The notes: a model not told the origin generated them from the sequence alone. A stretch of 64,000 nucleotides of DNA from Seriola aureovittata (GCF_021018895.1 NC_079375.1:14919492-14983491), one strand, 5' to 3'. Counted from the stretch's first letter, positions 42,301 through 55,980 are shown. Program-made: numbers and translations.

Positions 42301-44039
42301 GTTCTAAAACTATAACGTCTTTGCACCTTTTTATCTATCCATCGTTCCCCATCTCATGCTTCACCAGCCACGCAACGAGTGATTGGATGTAGTCGATTAC
42401 TGGCCGCAGTGCTCTGAAGCAGCACGTGTTATTCAGATCAGGGCTTTGTGTGTGTGAGCGAGAGCGTGTGTGAGATCATCCGTGCTGCAGATGAGTTAGC
42501 GATTCAGAGGTCATGAGAAGGATACACCATGGGAATCATGAATATGTATTTTTTTTTTTTTTTAATCATTCGCTTTCAAAGAAAGGGTTGTCAGGCTAAA
42601 TACCACCACTGAGTACAGATAACAGTGAAGAAAGTGGCGAGGTTATCTTTCCATCTCATTGCAGTCACTCAAATACACACTGCGAATGCTAAGCCCTGAA
42701 AATATAAAAGAAATTCAACTGCTGCTGTTATTCTGCCACTGATATTACCACTACTACATTCTTATTTTAATAACACAGGTCAACAGTATTTGGATATAAA
42801 GGAGTGTGACTACTCTGAACGAAGGTTTGATGTAACTGTCACACATATTTTATATTGGATGGGTAAGAATAAGGCCTCTGTTGGAATAATATTATGGGTT
42901 AAAATTACCCATTTCCATTGCCTCCTAATGCCTTGAATATTTGTAGACATTGTGAGCGATATGAAGGGCTTGAATATTATTTACTCTCGAATGACATTTC
43001 TTCAAGGTCCATGGCTCGTTTCTTCGCAATGAACCCACAGTGAAGTCATGGTGATGACCTTACGGCGCACATGCTGCTGTCTGACTGTGCAGAGAATGAA
43101 CGAGAGGAATATGATGCATTGGGCACATTATGGTGACTGTAGCAGTGACTCTATCAACTTACAGTGCCATTAAACCAAGGACAAAGTGGACATCCTCCAC
43201 AGTAAAGTCCATTCACAGATCATATAAAAGGATATATGGCGTGTGTAATGGTGTTTGATAAGCACTCTAAAATGATTATCATTGGCCCTTCCCGAGCATG
43301 TTGGCATTTCCAATGCATTGCACTCACATGAACTTTTAATGTAGACCTGCATTTTGGTTTAAAAAGTAAGAATAAACTTAGAAAAGTTAAGTTAAAATAA
43401 TTCATGATGCACTGATACCCAAGTGAAAACAAGTACAGAGTTATGATGTAAATATTCTGATACTATATTGTACATACTGTATGAATTGCATATTGCAAAA
43501 ATCCCTGTTTTATTCTCCCAGTTCTCTGTCTCCTTTACTGTTGCAGGCGATGTTTGTGCTTGAGTGTGTTGCATAAACAGCACACAGCTCTCAGTGGCAT
43601 AAAATGATCCTAAAATCCCACCTGTTCTACTGTGAAAGAACTAGTTAAAGTAAATAAATGAAAAATAAAGGCTCTTTGGCAAAATAATAATCTGTTAAGG
43701 TCCACTTAATGGACTTTAATTAACTTTAATAATTAATAATTTTCTTTTTTTTGGTCAAAGTAGTATTTCCATGGTCAAATGAAAGTGAACTTTCATGTTC
43801 AGTTTTTAAAATCACTACAAGTATTATATTTGAATAAATATCTTGTAAATATATTGATGAAATCATGTTAAGACTCCTGCAAAATGGTGCAGTTTTTGTG
43901 GAAGCACTTAGTCACTGCCAACCTTGAAAAATGTGACAGCTAGCAATACATGTTATCACACTGGGCTTTTTCAAGTGTTGTACACAAAATGCCTTAGGAC
44001 AGTGTCATATCTATACTTTTAATTTCCACTTATCTCAAC
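42301..44039. other. spacer, no gene seen
   Basis: A T run lies at 42550-42564; otherwise the sequence is AT-rich and unique, with no exon recognised. Confidence 0.45.
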
Positions 44040-44730
44040 ACAAGGTGAATATAATATCTGCCAAACTAATGACATTACCATCGGTCTTAAGTGAGAGTTA
44101 GCAAATGTTAGCATGCTAACACACTAAACTAAACTAAAGATGGTGAACTTGGTAAACATTATACCCACTAAACATCAGCATAAAAGTATTGTCGTTGTGA
44201 GCACAATGTGACTCGTAGCATATTAGCATGTTGTTGTTAGGGTTACCGCTAAGTACAGCCTCACAGACGACGGCAGCAGATGTTCGGCGATTTGGCAGAA
44301 TTTGTTAGTCTCACACTAGGCTGACAAATTCTGCATCCCACGGAACAATTGCTGCCATTATTACTATTACAGAGCATTGCTGCAATTTGTGACTGATCAA
44401 TTCTGCACTTTAAGACTGGTAACTCTGCAATCCCACTGCACAATTGCTGCTTCTCACTTTGCTGCTATGATTACTATTGTTTCATATCAGGGCTTCGCTG
44501 CAATTTGGACCCACTTGGCCATCTTGTTTATCTTTTAGATTTTTACGGTCTTATTTTTATATATATTCATTTACTTAGTTTTATTTTCAATAGTGTTTTG
44601 TTATTGCCATTACCTGAACCAGGACCTGAGTACCTCATTTTATTTCCTTTCCGGAACAACATGTTCAGGAATGATAAAAGCATCCTAATCCTTTTTCTTA
44701 CAGAGCTGCTGGCATGGCTGTAGACTCTTT
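44040..44730 (+). mobile_element. interspersed repeat split by a second insertion
   Basis: The left part runs from 44040 to about 44266 and ends 'gtacagcctcacag'. The right part resumes at about 44703 with 'agctgctggcatggctgtagactc'. Joined, they restore the order seen in the copy at 42003-42300, so about 435 bp at 44267-44702 is a younger insertion. The insert holds two imperfect tandem units of about 90 bp (both contain 'ctgca.tccca..g.acaattgctgc' and 'gctgcaatttg') and a LINE/SINE-like 3' tail (aatgataaaagcatcctaat). The target duplication is not clear. Confidence 0.55.
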
Positions 44731-46824
44731 GTGTTGTTTAGTATAAGTGGGCATTTCAGGGCTTATCGCCTCCACACTTCATTAGTAAAGATATAAATAT
44801 GTAATGTCTAAGAAACACAATGTAAATGTGCTTGAATTTTAATTAAACAATATGCCTGTTAGAAACACTTATGATTGAATACACTGATGAGTGATGTAAT
44901 GCGCAACGACTCTTTGAAATGTGCTTACATATTGAATTGCTCACTTAGTTATACATGCGAGGATCTTGTGGGCCCTGCGCATCTAGCACTTCAGCTCTGA
45001 GGGACAATGTGCAAAATATTTCACATCAAATTTCACACCCGTCATTATCTGTTGTGACAAACTTAAAGAAGGCATAGGGTCATTAAATTACAGCACAACA
45101 GAGACACAAAACTGAGCTCTAAGAGACAAAAACAAGCTGCTACATGCAGAGTTACAGCCCTGCTCTAAGTAACTGACACTGCGTCAGAACGATGCTCAGT
45201 TGAGTGTGCTGTCCCATTTGGTATATGAGTGTTGCATCAATTTCTCCAGCCTCAGATATCATACTTGCAACACCCTGACACACAAATAAGAATCCAACTT
45301 CAGGCTGTAGAGGTGAGAGTAGAGGAGGAGGGATGTGGGACCATGTTTGAAAATAACTAAGAGGGAGGAGGGAGGACGGTGGGGGAGCAATGTTTGAAAT
45401 TATAATTTAGCTCTCCCAACACATTGCTCCTTCTTGCCTGGAGCTCAGCTCAGTTTACTATTTGTTACTCTCTCTCTCTGTCTCTCTTATTACAGGGCTC
45501 TTATGATAAATCCTAAAGGTAAATCCCTATCTATTAAACCAGCCTCTAGAGTTCTCCACAAAACCCCATGCGTGTGAGTATAAGTCATGCTGATGGGGGC
45601 TGCTTGTGTGTGCACACTGTGTTTATACATGTGCATGAGCAGGGTCATGATATAGCTGTGCGTGTGTAATATCCAAGCCTGTTTTCATAGGTTATTTTCT
45701 CCTCACTATCACTAGAGGGTAGACATTTTTGATAAGTGGCATGCTTTTTTTTTTGAATTTCAGATTATGCACATTGTTGGGGGCGGAGTGAATGAGCCCT
45801 GACGAGTTGAAAACTACTCCTGGGGTTTTTTAACTGACAAAAAAAATGCTAAGTGGATTAAAGGGTTTGTTATCGTGAAGAGGGAGAGAGCAAAATTAAT
45901 ACATTTTAAGATTCTGTTTGGATTCAGCTTTCCTATAAAGTCAGGTTGGAAAATAAAGTGGGTTCTAGCGCTCCTACATTCAAACCCTGTCTGACTGCAG
46001 CGCGTCCTACAGGAATATCTAAGATTTATGCTCAGCTGCTGCCTAAGGCAAAGAAGTATTAACTATATGGACTGTTGACGGTCACTCGGAGTGAAATGAA
46101 GGTTTTTCTGTAGAGGGAGGAAAGTGTATGAGAGGAATAATTGAAGGAGGGATAGAGACAGACAATGAGAGGGAGAAAAAGAGTATGAGCCTCATCTCCA
46201 TTACATCCCATTATCTACCCCTTAGCAGAAGTTCCCCCCAGGACACACGCAACACACACTTATGCACACACACAAAAACAGATACCGCACTGTGGTGTCA
46301 GTGCTACTGGACGGGCAGCCGGACACCAAGATTGATGGGCTCCTTTCTAAATTCAAGGGAGGTGCCAGGGGCATTTAGGGCACACATATTCTCTCTGTAT
46401 CTCTGTCGCATGCACACTCAGACTTTGCTCCAGCAGCTCCATTACCTTAATGGAGATACAGCTCTGAGGAGAGACGAGAACAGGGAGAGAGTGAGGAGTG
46501 AGACAAAGAGAAACATTTCTTTGCACAGTTAAGTGAGGAGAAGCAAGGTCAGTCCTTATCATGTTATTTCATGATCATTTGATCTGCTTTACAGAGTGTA
46601 ATGGAGCCTATCACCATTTCAGGTCACCCATGTATGTCCCTGACAAGTTGAACATGGAACTAATGTGACTCAAAGTGCGCTTCATACTCATATAGTCAGG
46701 GTGAGTATGTGCGTTCAGTCTGCGGCGGCCTGTAGATTTCCACTGCTGTCGGTGAGTTTAATAATGAAAAGACCGTGGCTTGAGAGTTGGATGAAATTAA
46801 TTTCCTCTTGCTTGGTTTAACCCA
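44731..46824. other. spacer, no gene seen
   Basis: No recognisable exon. A frame at 46128-46532 spans purine-rich and CA-rich sequence and has no domain. A candidate micro-exon near 45496-45519 (tattacag|...|gtaaatc) cannot be supported. Confidence 0.4.
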
Positions 46825-47105
46825 AAGGTTTCCAACCCCTTTTTTTTGCTTTTGACATCTTAATAAACAGCCATGTCTTTGAGCAGTTGACAGTTCAATC
46901 TTCCCTTTTTAGATGGAGCATTACACTCTACAGTTAGAAAAAAATCAAGATTAAAATATAAATATGTATTTGTTTATACAAAAAAAAAATTCTTCTTTGT
47001 GGTCTCAACAACAATCATCTTGAGACCCCTTATTCATCATTGGTTCCCTACTATTTTGATTCATGACCTCTTAAAGTGAGGTGACGCATCATCTTTGTTT
47101 TTCAT
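46825..47105. mobile_element. eroded interspersed repeat
   Basis: Starts 'aaaggtttccaacccc' and ends 'gagaccccttattcatcattggttccctac'. The ends are inverted versions of each other. It is related to the fragment at 5180-5300. Non-coding. Confidence 0.45.
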
Positions 47106-48322
47106 ATTTCTGCCAGTTCAGCCACAGTATGATTTATTTGAATAATTCCTAAAGACACAAAAAGATTAAATTATCCAGTAAATCACAGTGAAGAAACCCA
47201 AGATTAGAGAAACGCCTGAAAGACTAAATATAATTGCAAAATAGTGGTGCACATATTTGTTTCTGCTTTCTTATCCAGTTAATCATTTTATGATGCTCTT
47301 AGATTCATTTGACCACTCATTAGCTGGAAGCAACTGGTTTAACTGAGCAGTTAAATGATGATGTAAATGGTTAATCAACATTTATTACTTTTCTTTATAC
47401 TCTTAGGCACTTGTTGATATAAATATTCTAGTATGATTATGTTTGCATAGAAAAAAAGCGAATTCTTAGGCCAGTGGTTTAACAAAATAAAAAAGTATAC
47501 ATTTTGACAAACTTACAGTATATTGAGTCATTTGACTCATTTTGTAGTTGGTGTGTAGGCATAGTATAGTATCAATTTTGGCCATTTTCCCCCTTTTTTC
47601 ATTAGCTTTGGTCAGGTTGGCATTCGTATGACTTAGAGAAAACTTGAAAATTTCACCATCTATCCATTTTTGCCATGCATTTTGATTATAGTTCTTGCCT
47701 GTTCAGGTGTTACAAGGGAGTCGGGGTGGTAGAGGAGGCATCGTCTTCACAATAGCGCATCTCTATATTGTATATTTTTTGGTACCAAATCATAATTTAT
47801 TTTTTTGAGATTTGTTGAGTTCTTCACAATCTTTCTATGTACCCTGTGGCAACTGCAGAAATGCCCCCTGGGGTACACATACCACAGATTGGGAGCAGTG
47901 GTGTAGTGGCATATAGTAAAGCAGCTCATTATCTCTTATGCCCTATGCTTTGGTGTCATCGTTTAGGGGAGAGTAAGAAGTAAGAGAAGTGGTTAAACTT
48001 CAGGTATCAGATGCATTTCAAACATTTCCTTCATCCCTTTTGTCCTTGGTGAAGACAGTCGTCACTAAAATGCCACTTCAGCTATTCAGCTGACACAAAA
48101 TGATTTGACAGTGAGGCGGTTTTTATGTGCTGCAAAAACACACAAAAGTCAGTGCAGACTATAAAAAACTAAAAAAAACTAAACAAAAACATCAGTCAGA
48201 AATATTTGATGTGCCGGGGACATTTGGAGCAGATTTCTCTTTCTACAGGCCGCTGTTTGTTCTACAGGAAGTTCATTACTGTCCTATCAGCTACGTAACA
48301 GATCAATAGCTGTCTGGAATCA

Positions 48323-48327
<5 letters not shown>

Positions 48328-48378
<51 letters not shown>
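48328..48378. repeat. (TG)n microsatellite
   Basis: About 25 TG units. A shorter interrupted TG run follows at 48649-48682. Confidence 0.95.
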
Positions 48379-48379
<1 letters not shown>

Positions 48380-49520
48380 TGAGCATGTATGCGTGACAGT
48401 GTGGATGTAGGCGAGCATGCCTGTGCGTGTCTGCTAGAGAGAGAGAGAAAGAGAAAGAGAGGGTATGTGCTTCAGTGTGAACGGCAAGACTTTCACCGTC
48501 ACACCACTCAGAGCTGTCCTCGAGGCTCGAGATGGTTGGGAAAGAGGGACGGATGCAAGGATAGATGGACGGATGAATGACAGGAGGGAGGAGGGGGATT
48601 TGCTTTCGTGATCAGAGGTTTGACATCTGTAAATTTAATTAGAGCAGCGTGTGTGTGTGTGTGTGGGTGTGTGTGTGGGTGTGGGAGGGAGAGTGAGGGA
48701 CGTTGCAAGCGTGTATTTTTGTGTCAGTGTGTGTTCCCCTTTCTGGCTGCCTGCAGGCATAGCACTGCCTCTGTCGATGGTTTGTCCTTCATCAGCTGGC
48801 CCAAGGTTGACTAATTAGGACTGTGGCACAGGCACATTTCCTCTTTCCTCTTCTCTTCCTCTCCACCTCACATCTACACATTTGTCTTCATTTTTATATC
48901 TCTCTTCTGTCCCAGCTATTCTCCCTTTTTACCAATCTGCAGCATTTTTTTTCATCATATACTGTATAATGACAGTACTCACTCTTGATTACAGCATGTC
49001 ATAATCCCAGCTGGACTATTAGGGGGCACTCTGAATATCTATAATAAAACCTGCTGGCCACAGTCAGACACAGGCCTGTTATCTGGTATTTGGTACTATA
49101 GGCAAGGACTTTGAGTTTGAATTGTGCCCATAGCAGCCATTTGTAGACTCTGTACACACGAGTGACAGAACAGTGTTTTGTGCCAGCATAAGCCATGCCA
49201 ACGTCCCTCTGTGGTAATTGGACAAGTCTAATAGAGTGAACTTGCACTCACATATTACACTCATTTCAGTTAATTTTCAAGTGACTGCATAAAAGGCAAT
49301 ATTATGGCTAATGGTTTAAATAACCTATAGAAGTTTTCACAGTCATCATGACAGATGGAAACATGCATTTACAGAATCCATTCATGCTGGGAATAAATGA
49401 GTTGTCACAGAGTCATCATATGAATGGAAAAATATCCACCTCTTCACCCATTTGAGTCAAGGTCTCAGTGGTAAGTAAGCCAGTAGTATATTCCTTCAAC
49501 AGTTTGTAATAGTAAACCTA
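48379..49520. other. spacer, no gene seen
   Basis: The block at about 48590-48650 (contains 'tttaattagagcag', a homeodomain-type TAATTA core) is less repetitive than its surroundings but shows no coding signal. Confidence 0.4.
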
Positions 49521-50053
49521 AGAGGGGTGATTGATAAGTTTGTGGCCTAAGGTAGAAAGAGATGAGTTGTACAATTCTCGTTACATGTACGTGCAGTTCA
49601 ACTCGTTGAGTGATTTATGCAGAAAGTTAATAACTTTTGATGTAGCCTATTTCTGTTTCGGGTAATTAAAAATTACAAGTCACCGGCCTTCCAGGCCGGG
49701 GGTCATCTTCCAGACTCTCTCTGCCACATTTGAATTCAGCAGCCCACTTCTTCACCGCGCTGTAAGAGGGGCACTCTCACACCATGTTGCCACCATGTCC
49801 TTGTGCACCTCCTTGGGTGATAAGCCCTTGAGACGACTGTGGTAGTGGACGACGGCAGAAAGGCAAACGTTGTCCATTCTCGGACGGTGCTGACTTGCAT
49901 TTTTTAATTACCAGAAACAGAAATACCACAAGAGTTATTAACTTCAAATTTTCTGCATTATTAATCAAAGAGTTGAGCTGCACGTGCACGTAATGAGAGC
50001 TGTGTAACTTATCTCCTTCTATCTTAGGCTGCAAACTTATCAATCACCCCCTG
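49521..50053 (-). mobile_element. mariner-derived non-autonomous element with long inverted repeats
   Basis: The 533 bp element is flanked by TA on both sides (49519-49520 and 50054-50055), as expected for Tc1/mariner integration. Its ends AGAGGGGTGATTGATAAGTT and (reverse complement) CAGGGGGTGATTGATAAGTT begin inverted repeats of about 155 bp each (49521-49673 and 49901-50053), long for this superfamily. The middle, read on the minus strand, gives LKGLSPKEVHKDMVATW in one frame and KKWAAEFKCGRESLEDDPRP in another. Both belong to the paired helix-turn-helix region of mariner transposases. The catalytic DDD domain is absent and the remaining part is frameshifted, so it is a dead, MITE-like copy. 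Confidence 0.85.
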
Positions 50054-50127
50054 TATGACTGAGGTGTAGTTTGAAAAAAAAAATAACCCAGATGATGTAC
50101 ACAATTCTGTACTGAGCTGTGTTGATG

Positions 50128-50281
<154 letters not shown>

Positions 50282-51654
50282 GTGTCCAGCATCTGCACAT
50301 CCAAACCAGTCCAACTTGGTTTGCAACTAGAGAAATGCACTCAGGATGAAGCTTCACCAGGAGCCTGAACTGACCTTGCTCCTGTCAAGAGGTTTGACAC
50401 TGAGGTTCTTACAGATAACTTTTATACTGTCAAGACAGAACCCAGACACACAACCACACACTTGTTTTGGTTGATTTCACCCACATTTGAATTCTTTTAT
50501 CTAAAATATGTGGCCATATATGACAGATAGTCTAAATCCATTTCACCCTGACTCATGAATTGTTGAACTGTTGTTCATCTAAATGTGAAGGGGCAGTTTT
50601 TATTGGACAGACTCTAACAACCACATGAACCATACCAGATGAGTAAATATTACACAACTGCATCGAAACAACACAAAGACAGTGACATTTCCCATTCCAC
50701 AGTGTACAGTCACTCAAAGTCATTTTGCTGGTGTGGCTATGGCAACAAAACCTCAGTTTCCACTTCACAGTATGTGCTCTACCATGTGTGACACATGGAA
50801 GAAATGTCCACAGGAGTGGATCTTAGGCATTTTGTAATGGACTCCCAGATTGGCATGGTGGACACCTAGTGGCAGCCTCTGACACTTGTGTGTGGAAATC
50901 ATCAGTGTCAGTTGCGTAATCCTTATTCAACATCATACCTTTGGTGACAGTATTCCCCAGCGGGGCAGAGATCCTGACGTTCTGCATGACTCTGCTGGAG
51001 AGAAACTTCAAACTCCAAGTACCTGAGTGGAAAAAGTGGAAAATCCTTCTTTGCAACCCCAGAGTTGGTGGCGAGAGTGTCCTCAGTGGCCAGCAGCGGA
51101 AAATTGTCACCGGAAAAAAGAGAGTGTGCTCAATAGAGTTCAATATAAAATTGAGGAAATCTATACAAAGGTTTCTGGATTGCTAAAATTATTTTAGAAT
51201 GAAATATTTCTTCAGCTAAACCGTCATGTTTATCAGGCAACTTATACTTCACATTCAGCTACGCATTAGAGAAACGTTTGAAGTCAAAGTGTTGGGACAG
51301 CTTACTATATTGTCACACATCTAAAATTTACATCTACACTTTTGGGTTTACAGCTTGTTGCCCTGCCACCAAATCAATCATTAATTTTTTAATAATTGTC
51401 TGCTATATAGCTGATTTTCCTGCTTTTGCATTTTCATTGAATCTCTGGATTTGGTTGTATTCTTCACTTAATTTGATGTGTACACCTTGAAATGATTGGA
51501 GGTGGCTGGGGCCTGGATCTCACGTGCTGTTTTTTGTAATATTTTACCGTGTTGCTCAAAGCGCTACGGCCTCAATTAACGCAGAACTTTAAGCCTTAAT
51601 GAAATTTAATCGAGAGAGATACATAAGAATTCACCCCCCGTACAGTTGTCATGA
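50282..51654. other. spacer, no gene seen
   Basis: Frames at 50823-51143 (minus) and 50941-51186 (plus) overlap in one GC-richer patch with no recognisable domain. It may be an unclassified repeat. Confidence 0.4.
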
Positions 51655-51845
51655 AGGAGGAAATTAGTTATAGTGACCAAAACTGTAAAGTTGTACATTT
51701 TAACATGGAAGTCTATGGGGATTAACTTGCTTTTGGGGCCAACCTTATGCGGCCATTCAAAGAAGTTCAGTTTTTCGTACCTCCGTGTTGGCTTTATTTT
51801 TCAGCCTCGGAAGTTGCCACTTGATTACAACCCATAGTTATGTTT
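51655..51845 (+). mobile_element. interspersed repeat fragment
   Basis: Contains 'aagtctatggggattaact', 'gcggccattcaaagaa' and 'tttttcagcctcggaagttg', a module order I recognise from a dispersed non-coding repeat of percomorph fish. Class unknown. Confidence 0.5.
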
Positions 51846-53790
51846 CCTTGTTAGGTGACCCCTTGTGGTTGTAGTAATTTTGACTGGAGCAGAGCATGAA
51901 GTTATGGGCGGAAGTTAGGTTGGATGGACGGGAGTTGACAAAATACAGGACTCTAACACAGGAAACCCCTGTTCTTTTCCAGTGTGAGTCAACGTTGTTT
52001 CTTTTATCCATGACCGTTTCACAACCATGACCTTGTGTTTATTATTGAGACCATGACACCTGCCACTGATACAGGGCTACAGGTCGTATTGTTGTAACCA
52101 TTCTGACAAATGTCTGGTACACTTGCTGCTGGTATTTTATGGGTCGTATCTGATGCTAGGAAATATCGACCACCATGGTTGTTTAAGTTGGATGACTGTG
52201 TATTTATGGTAGCTCTATGATGGACTGGCAACATATGTGGGGTTGTTTCTTTGCTTTGCACCCACTGTATCCTGGCATCGGTTGCAGCCCTGCAGCCCCT
52301 CATGTATTTTTAATAGGCATGTTTTAATTTCAAACAGCAGGTCTGCAGAGTACAGGATCAATGACAACTTCCACAGGCTTAAAGACAAATCGCAAAAAAT
52401 ATAATAATAATGTCTTGTTACAGTTGTAGGGGGTAATGCTTGTGTGTGTGAGGGAGTCTGTGTGTCAGCTAGCTTATGTGCCTTGCTCAGACACTAATGC
52501 AAATCGCCACCTCAAGGGCAACATACAGTAGGAGGGCAGGGATATGTCATCACTGATAAAAGGCCTGTGCACGCACACACACACACACACACACACGCAT
52601 ACAAACACACATTATCGCTGATGCCACCCAGCAGCCAAGTGTCCAAATTAATTACAGCCATCCCATGTGAGAACACAGCGGCTGGCACAGGCCTTGACTG
52701 CTGCTCCTCCCCTCTGCTCAACTCTTCCTCACTCCTCTTTTTCTCCTGGATAACACTTCACTTCCAGACTAAGTGTTGAACATATTTTTAATCACCACTT
52801 CACATCTGCTCTTCTGAAAATGACAGTTCTTAGGAATTCCTCCAAGTTTTAGCCTGTGACCTGTCATAAAGAGTGAAGACACACACCTTTCAGTGTTCAC
52901 TGTTTTGATTCGGAGAGGTCTGATTCTTTCTGTTTCTGTTTCTACTTTAATTTACCTAAGAGCTACTTCTGTGATTTTAGCATGTTGCCATGAATGGACT
53001 CCTCCTCTCCTCTCCTGTCCTCTCAGTACAGATACTGGAGGCAACAGCTATGAACAGAGTTCTTATAACCATTATCATTAGCAGCTTCTGCCTTCTTGTC
53101 AAGGAGCTGGCTTTATGTGAGAAAACTGACAGTTATTATTGCAGAAAACTGTAACCTGCTACCTACTTGCTTCTATTAAGCACTGCTATAGCCTCACTTT
53201 GTCTGGCCTGAACATTAGTTCATGCTGACTAATATTAGCTGACTTTAGATTGACACCCTACTGTGTAACTGTCATTACTGAGGTAGTTACCATATGAGCT
53301 TTAAAATAAACACCTAATTAAAATACAGATCAATATTGTTGATATATTCCATTTTCAATAGTGCACATCAGTCAGTGTTACCTGTGTTGCCATCTGAAGA
53401 ACATTTTCTATTAACACAATGAGGAGATGTTCATTCATGTATCTTGCAAGATTCATAAATATTGATACTGAACATATCAGTAAAATGTTCACTGAGAACT
53501 GAGATTTTATTTGTTTCCCAACAAAATATCAGATCTTGCGGCACAATATCCACATGTAGTGACTACAGCGTTATGAAACTCGCTGGTTATGTTCAGTCAC
53601 TCAAAGCACTTAGTTAAAGTTTTTAAGATTGTGGTCTGGTGTAATACAAAAAGATCTGTAGCGACTAGAGACATAATGATTTTTCCTAACATTTAAGAGG
53701 AACTACGATCTTTCCCTAACCTTAACCAAAGTGCTTTTCTTGCCTAAATCGGACCACAGAGGATCCAAAACTCCAGAACCTGGAGTCACA
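51846..53790. other. spacer, no gene seen
   Basis: A short CA run lies at about 52571-52597. No exon supported. Confidence 0.45.
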
Positions 53791-53791
53791 G

Positions 53792-53847
53792 TCATCCACC
53801 CATCCATCCATCCATTCATCCATCCATCCATCCACCCATCCATCCAT
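53792..53847. repeat. (CATC)n microsatellite
   Basis: About twelve CATC/CACC units with a few substitutions. Confidence 0.85.
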
Positions 53848-54044
53848 GCTGTAGATAAATATAATGCTTCATTAATTTAATGTTGCCTCTGAACATAATC
53901 CAGACAAAGATTTTGTTACTCACCACATCATAATTGGGAAAACACTTTACATGCACACGTACTTCTGGCCAGAATCCATCTTGTTAAAAAGAGAAAAGAT
54001 GACTGACCTTTGACATTAAAATGAAAGCTTGTCTATTTGTCTGT

Positions 54045-54360
54045 GATAGTTTATTTAACAGGGGCAATACAGACAAACATTGTTATAAGGGAGAAGCAAA
54101 GCAACAGATGTGATGTATGTAGGGGATAGCTGAGACTATTTTGCAGCCACCATCCCTTCTTGGGCTTTTGAATTATGAATTTGGTCAAAACAACTCTGTG
54201 TCCACACGTCTGAAATCTAGGTTCTTGCCAGGGTTTCATACGTGTGGAAGATGATCCAGCTGAGCTTGTCCAGTTGTCCAGTGTTTGTCCAGTAAATTTT
54301 GATACTATGAGGGTACGTGAGGCCAAACAGAGCTCACACATCCACACGGTCAGCCTCTGT
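54045..54360 (-). mobile_element. possible interspersed repeat
   Basis: The block starting 'gtttatttaacaggggcaatac' resembles the reverse complement of a high-copy fish repeat end. The rest is too diverged to classify. No coding domain despite open frames on both strands. Confidence 0.3.
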
Positions 54361-55269
54361 TTAGTGGAAACAGCCCTCCGGCGTTACACTATGGCAGCTG
54401 AAATCCCTGCTGCTCACTTCAACACTGAGAGGAAACACAGCAGCACTGGAATCAGAGTGGCTGTTAAATCTAGGCTTCAGTTCAGGGCTCTCTGAGAACA
54501 GTGACAGTGTTAACTAAAGAAAAATATGTCTGACCATGCTGAAATATTTAGAATATCCAGCAGTGACATTTCACAATACTAAGATAGCAAATACTGAGTT
54601 TTCTATTTTCACTAATTATTGAGATTTTTATATTTCAGAAAAAGGACATCTGACAAGGACGACACATTTAATTTAGCATATTTGTGTAACCTATAATTAT
54701 TTCGTTCCTAAGAATATCCCAGCATAACTGTAGCCAGGTTAGATGCTCATTTGCATGTGCAAAGTTTTATAGTGCTGCTCACCATCTGTTACAGCCACTT
54801 TTCCTCACTTTGACTGCTGCTTACTTATCTGATTTCTGTAACAAGCAATAAAACCAGGTTTCCTATCAGGTTTGCACATCCTTGTGTGTATCTGCACTAA
54901 TTACAGATGCAGACAAATTACTGCATTCTCAGGAGATGAATTTTCATTCAGCACTTCAGCAGAAATGCAAATCGTGTCAGGTTGGCTCAGTTCTGTTGTG
55001 AAGAGTGTACTGATTTCCCCAGTATTTGCACACTGTGAACGGAGCGTTGTCATTTTGCAGTGTTCAAAAGTATGTGATGAATGTGCGTGTGCGTGCGTGC
55101 GTGCATGCTTGTGTGTGTGTGGTTGAAGTTCAAATTACAGCATTTCTCTTCAAGCTGCTCAGATATGGGTAGCTCTACCAAAATATTTTTTCTTCATCAA
55201 AAGGTGCAACGCTAATAATCAGACATTGTGATCTAAAAAAATGATTTTCATTCCTCATTATCTTTAGGC
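54361..55269. other. spacer, no gene seen
   Basis: No exon, repeat family or RNA gene recognised. A short GCGT/TG-rich run lies near 55082-55122. Confidence 0.45.
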
Positions 55270-55500
55270 TTAAAGGAATAGTTCAATATTTTAGGAAATA
55301 TGCTTATTTTGCTTACTTATCAAGAGTTAGATGAGAAGCTTGACACCACTCTTATGGCTTTGCGCCCTGTTTCTGTTGTTTGTGTTTTGTATGGCTCCTC
55401 TGTTTTCTAGTCCTTATGCTAAGCTAAGCTAATTTTATATAACCTATACCATTGGAGTGGCATCAATCTTCTCACTTATTTTTTGGCCAAAAAGCAAATA
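55270..55500. mobile_element. palindromic TTAA-ended interspersed repeat, copy 3
   Basis: Begins TTAAAGGAATAGTTCAATAT, the best-preserved start of the four copies. The interior contains GAGTTAGATGAGAAG and CTTATGCTAAGCTAAGC. The right end is eroded. Confidence 0.6.
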
Positions 55501-55859
55501 GGTCGACCAAGTGCTTCGAAAGGTCAAACCACAGTAGCAGACAGTCTTGAAGAAGAATTTTTCTGTTTTGAAAATCACCAACTCAAAAATGCTTTGATAT
55601 TAAGCTAATAATCTTAGTTATAGATGACAAGAGCATGTCCCTAGAACGTATGCTTTCAGTTGTAAGCAAGCTTATTGTGTCGGTGGTCAGTAGTGAATCT
55701 CCTCAAAAACTTCCCTCAAAAGTCTCTGTGATCAGTTCTTACAACTCAACAGTGTGAGCTTCATGCGCAAAACGTATTGCAGTTAACATTAACACTAGGG
55801 GGCAGTGTTGGATTTACAAAACCAATAACGTAGAGAGAGATCCTGCTCCTTTCTGACAT

Positions 55860-55980
55860 GTTGGGTTCACATTATTATTTTTGTTTTGACTATTGTTATT
55901 GGATTTGTTTGTTTTTCAGTTTACTTTGTTGTGTTACTCGCACATGTTCGAAATAAATTAACTGAACTGAACTGAAGAGG
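55860..55980 (+). mobile_element. retroposon 3' end
   Basis: It ends 'cacatgttcgaaataaattaactgaactgaactgaa', a short-repeat tail after an AATAAA-like motif, typical of LINE or SINE 3' ends in fish. The body is truncated and not classifiable here. Confidence 0.4.

Noticed and set aside
46128..46532. 134-codon plus-strand frame
   Set aside because: It has purine-rich and CA-rich sequence, no domain, no conserved start and no splice partners.
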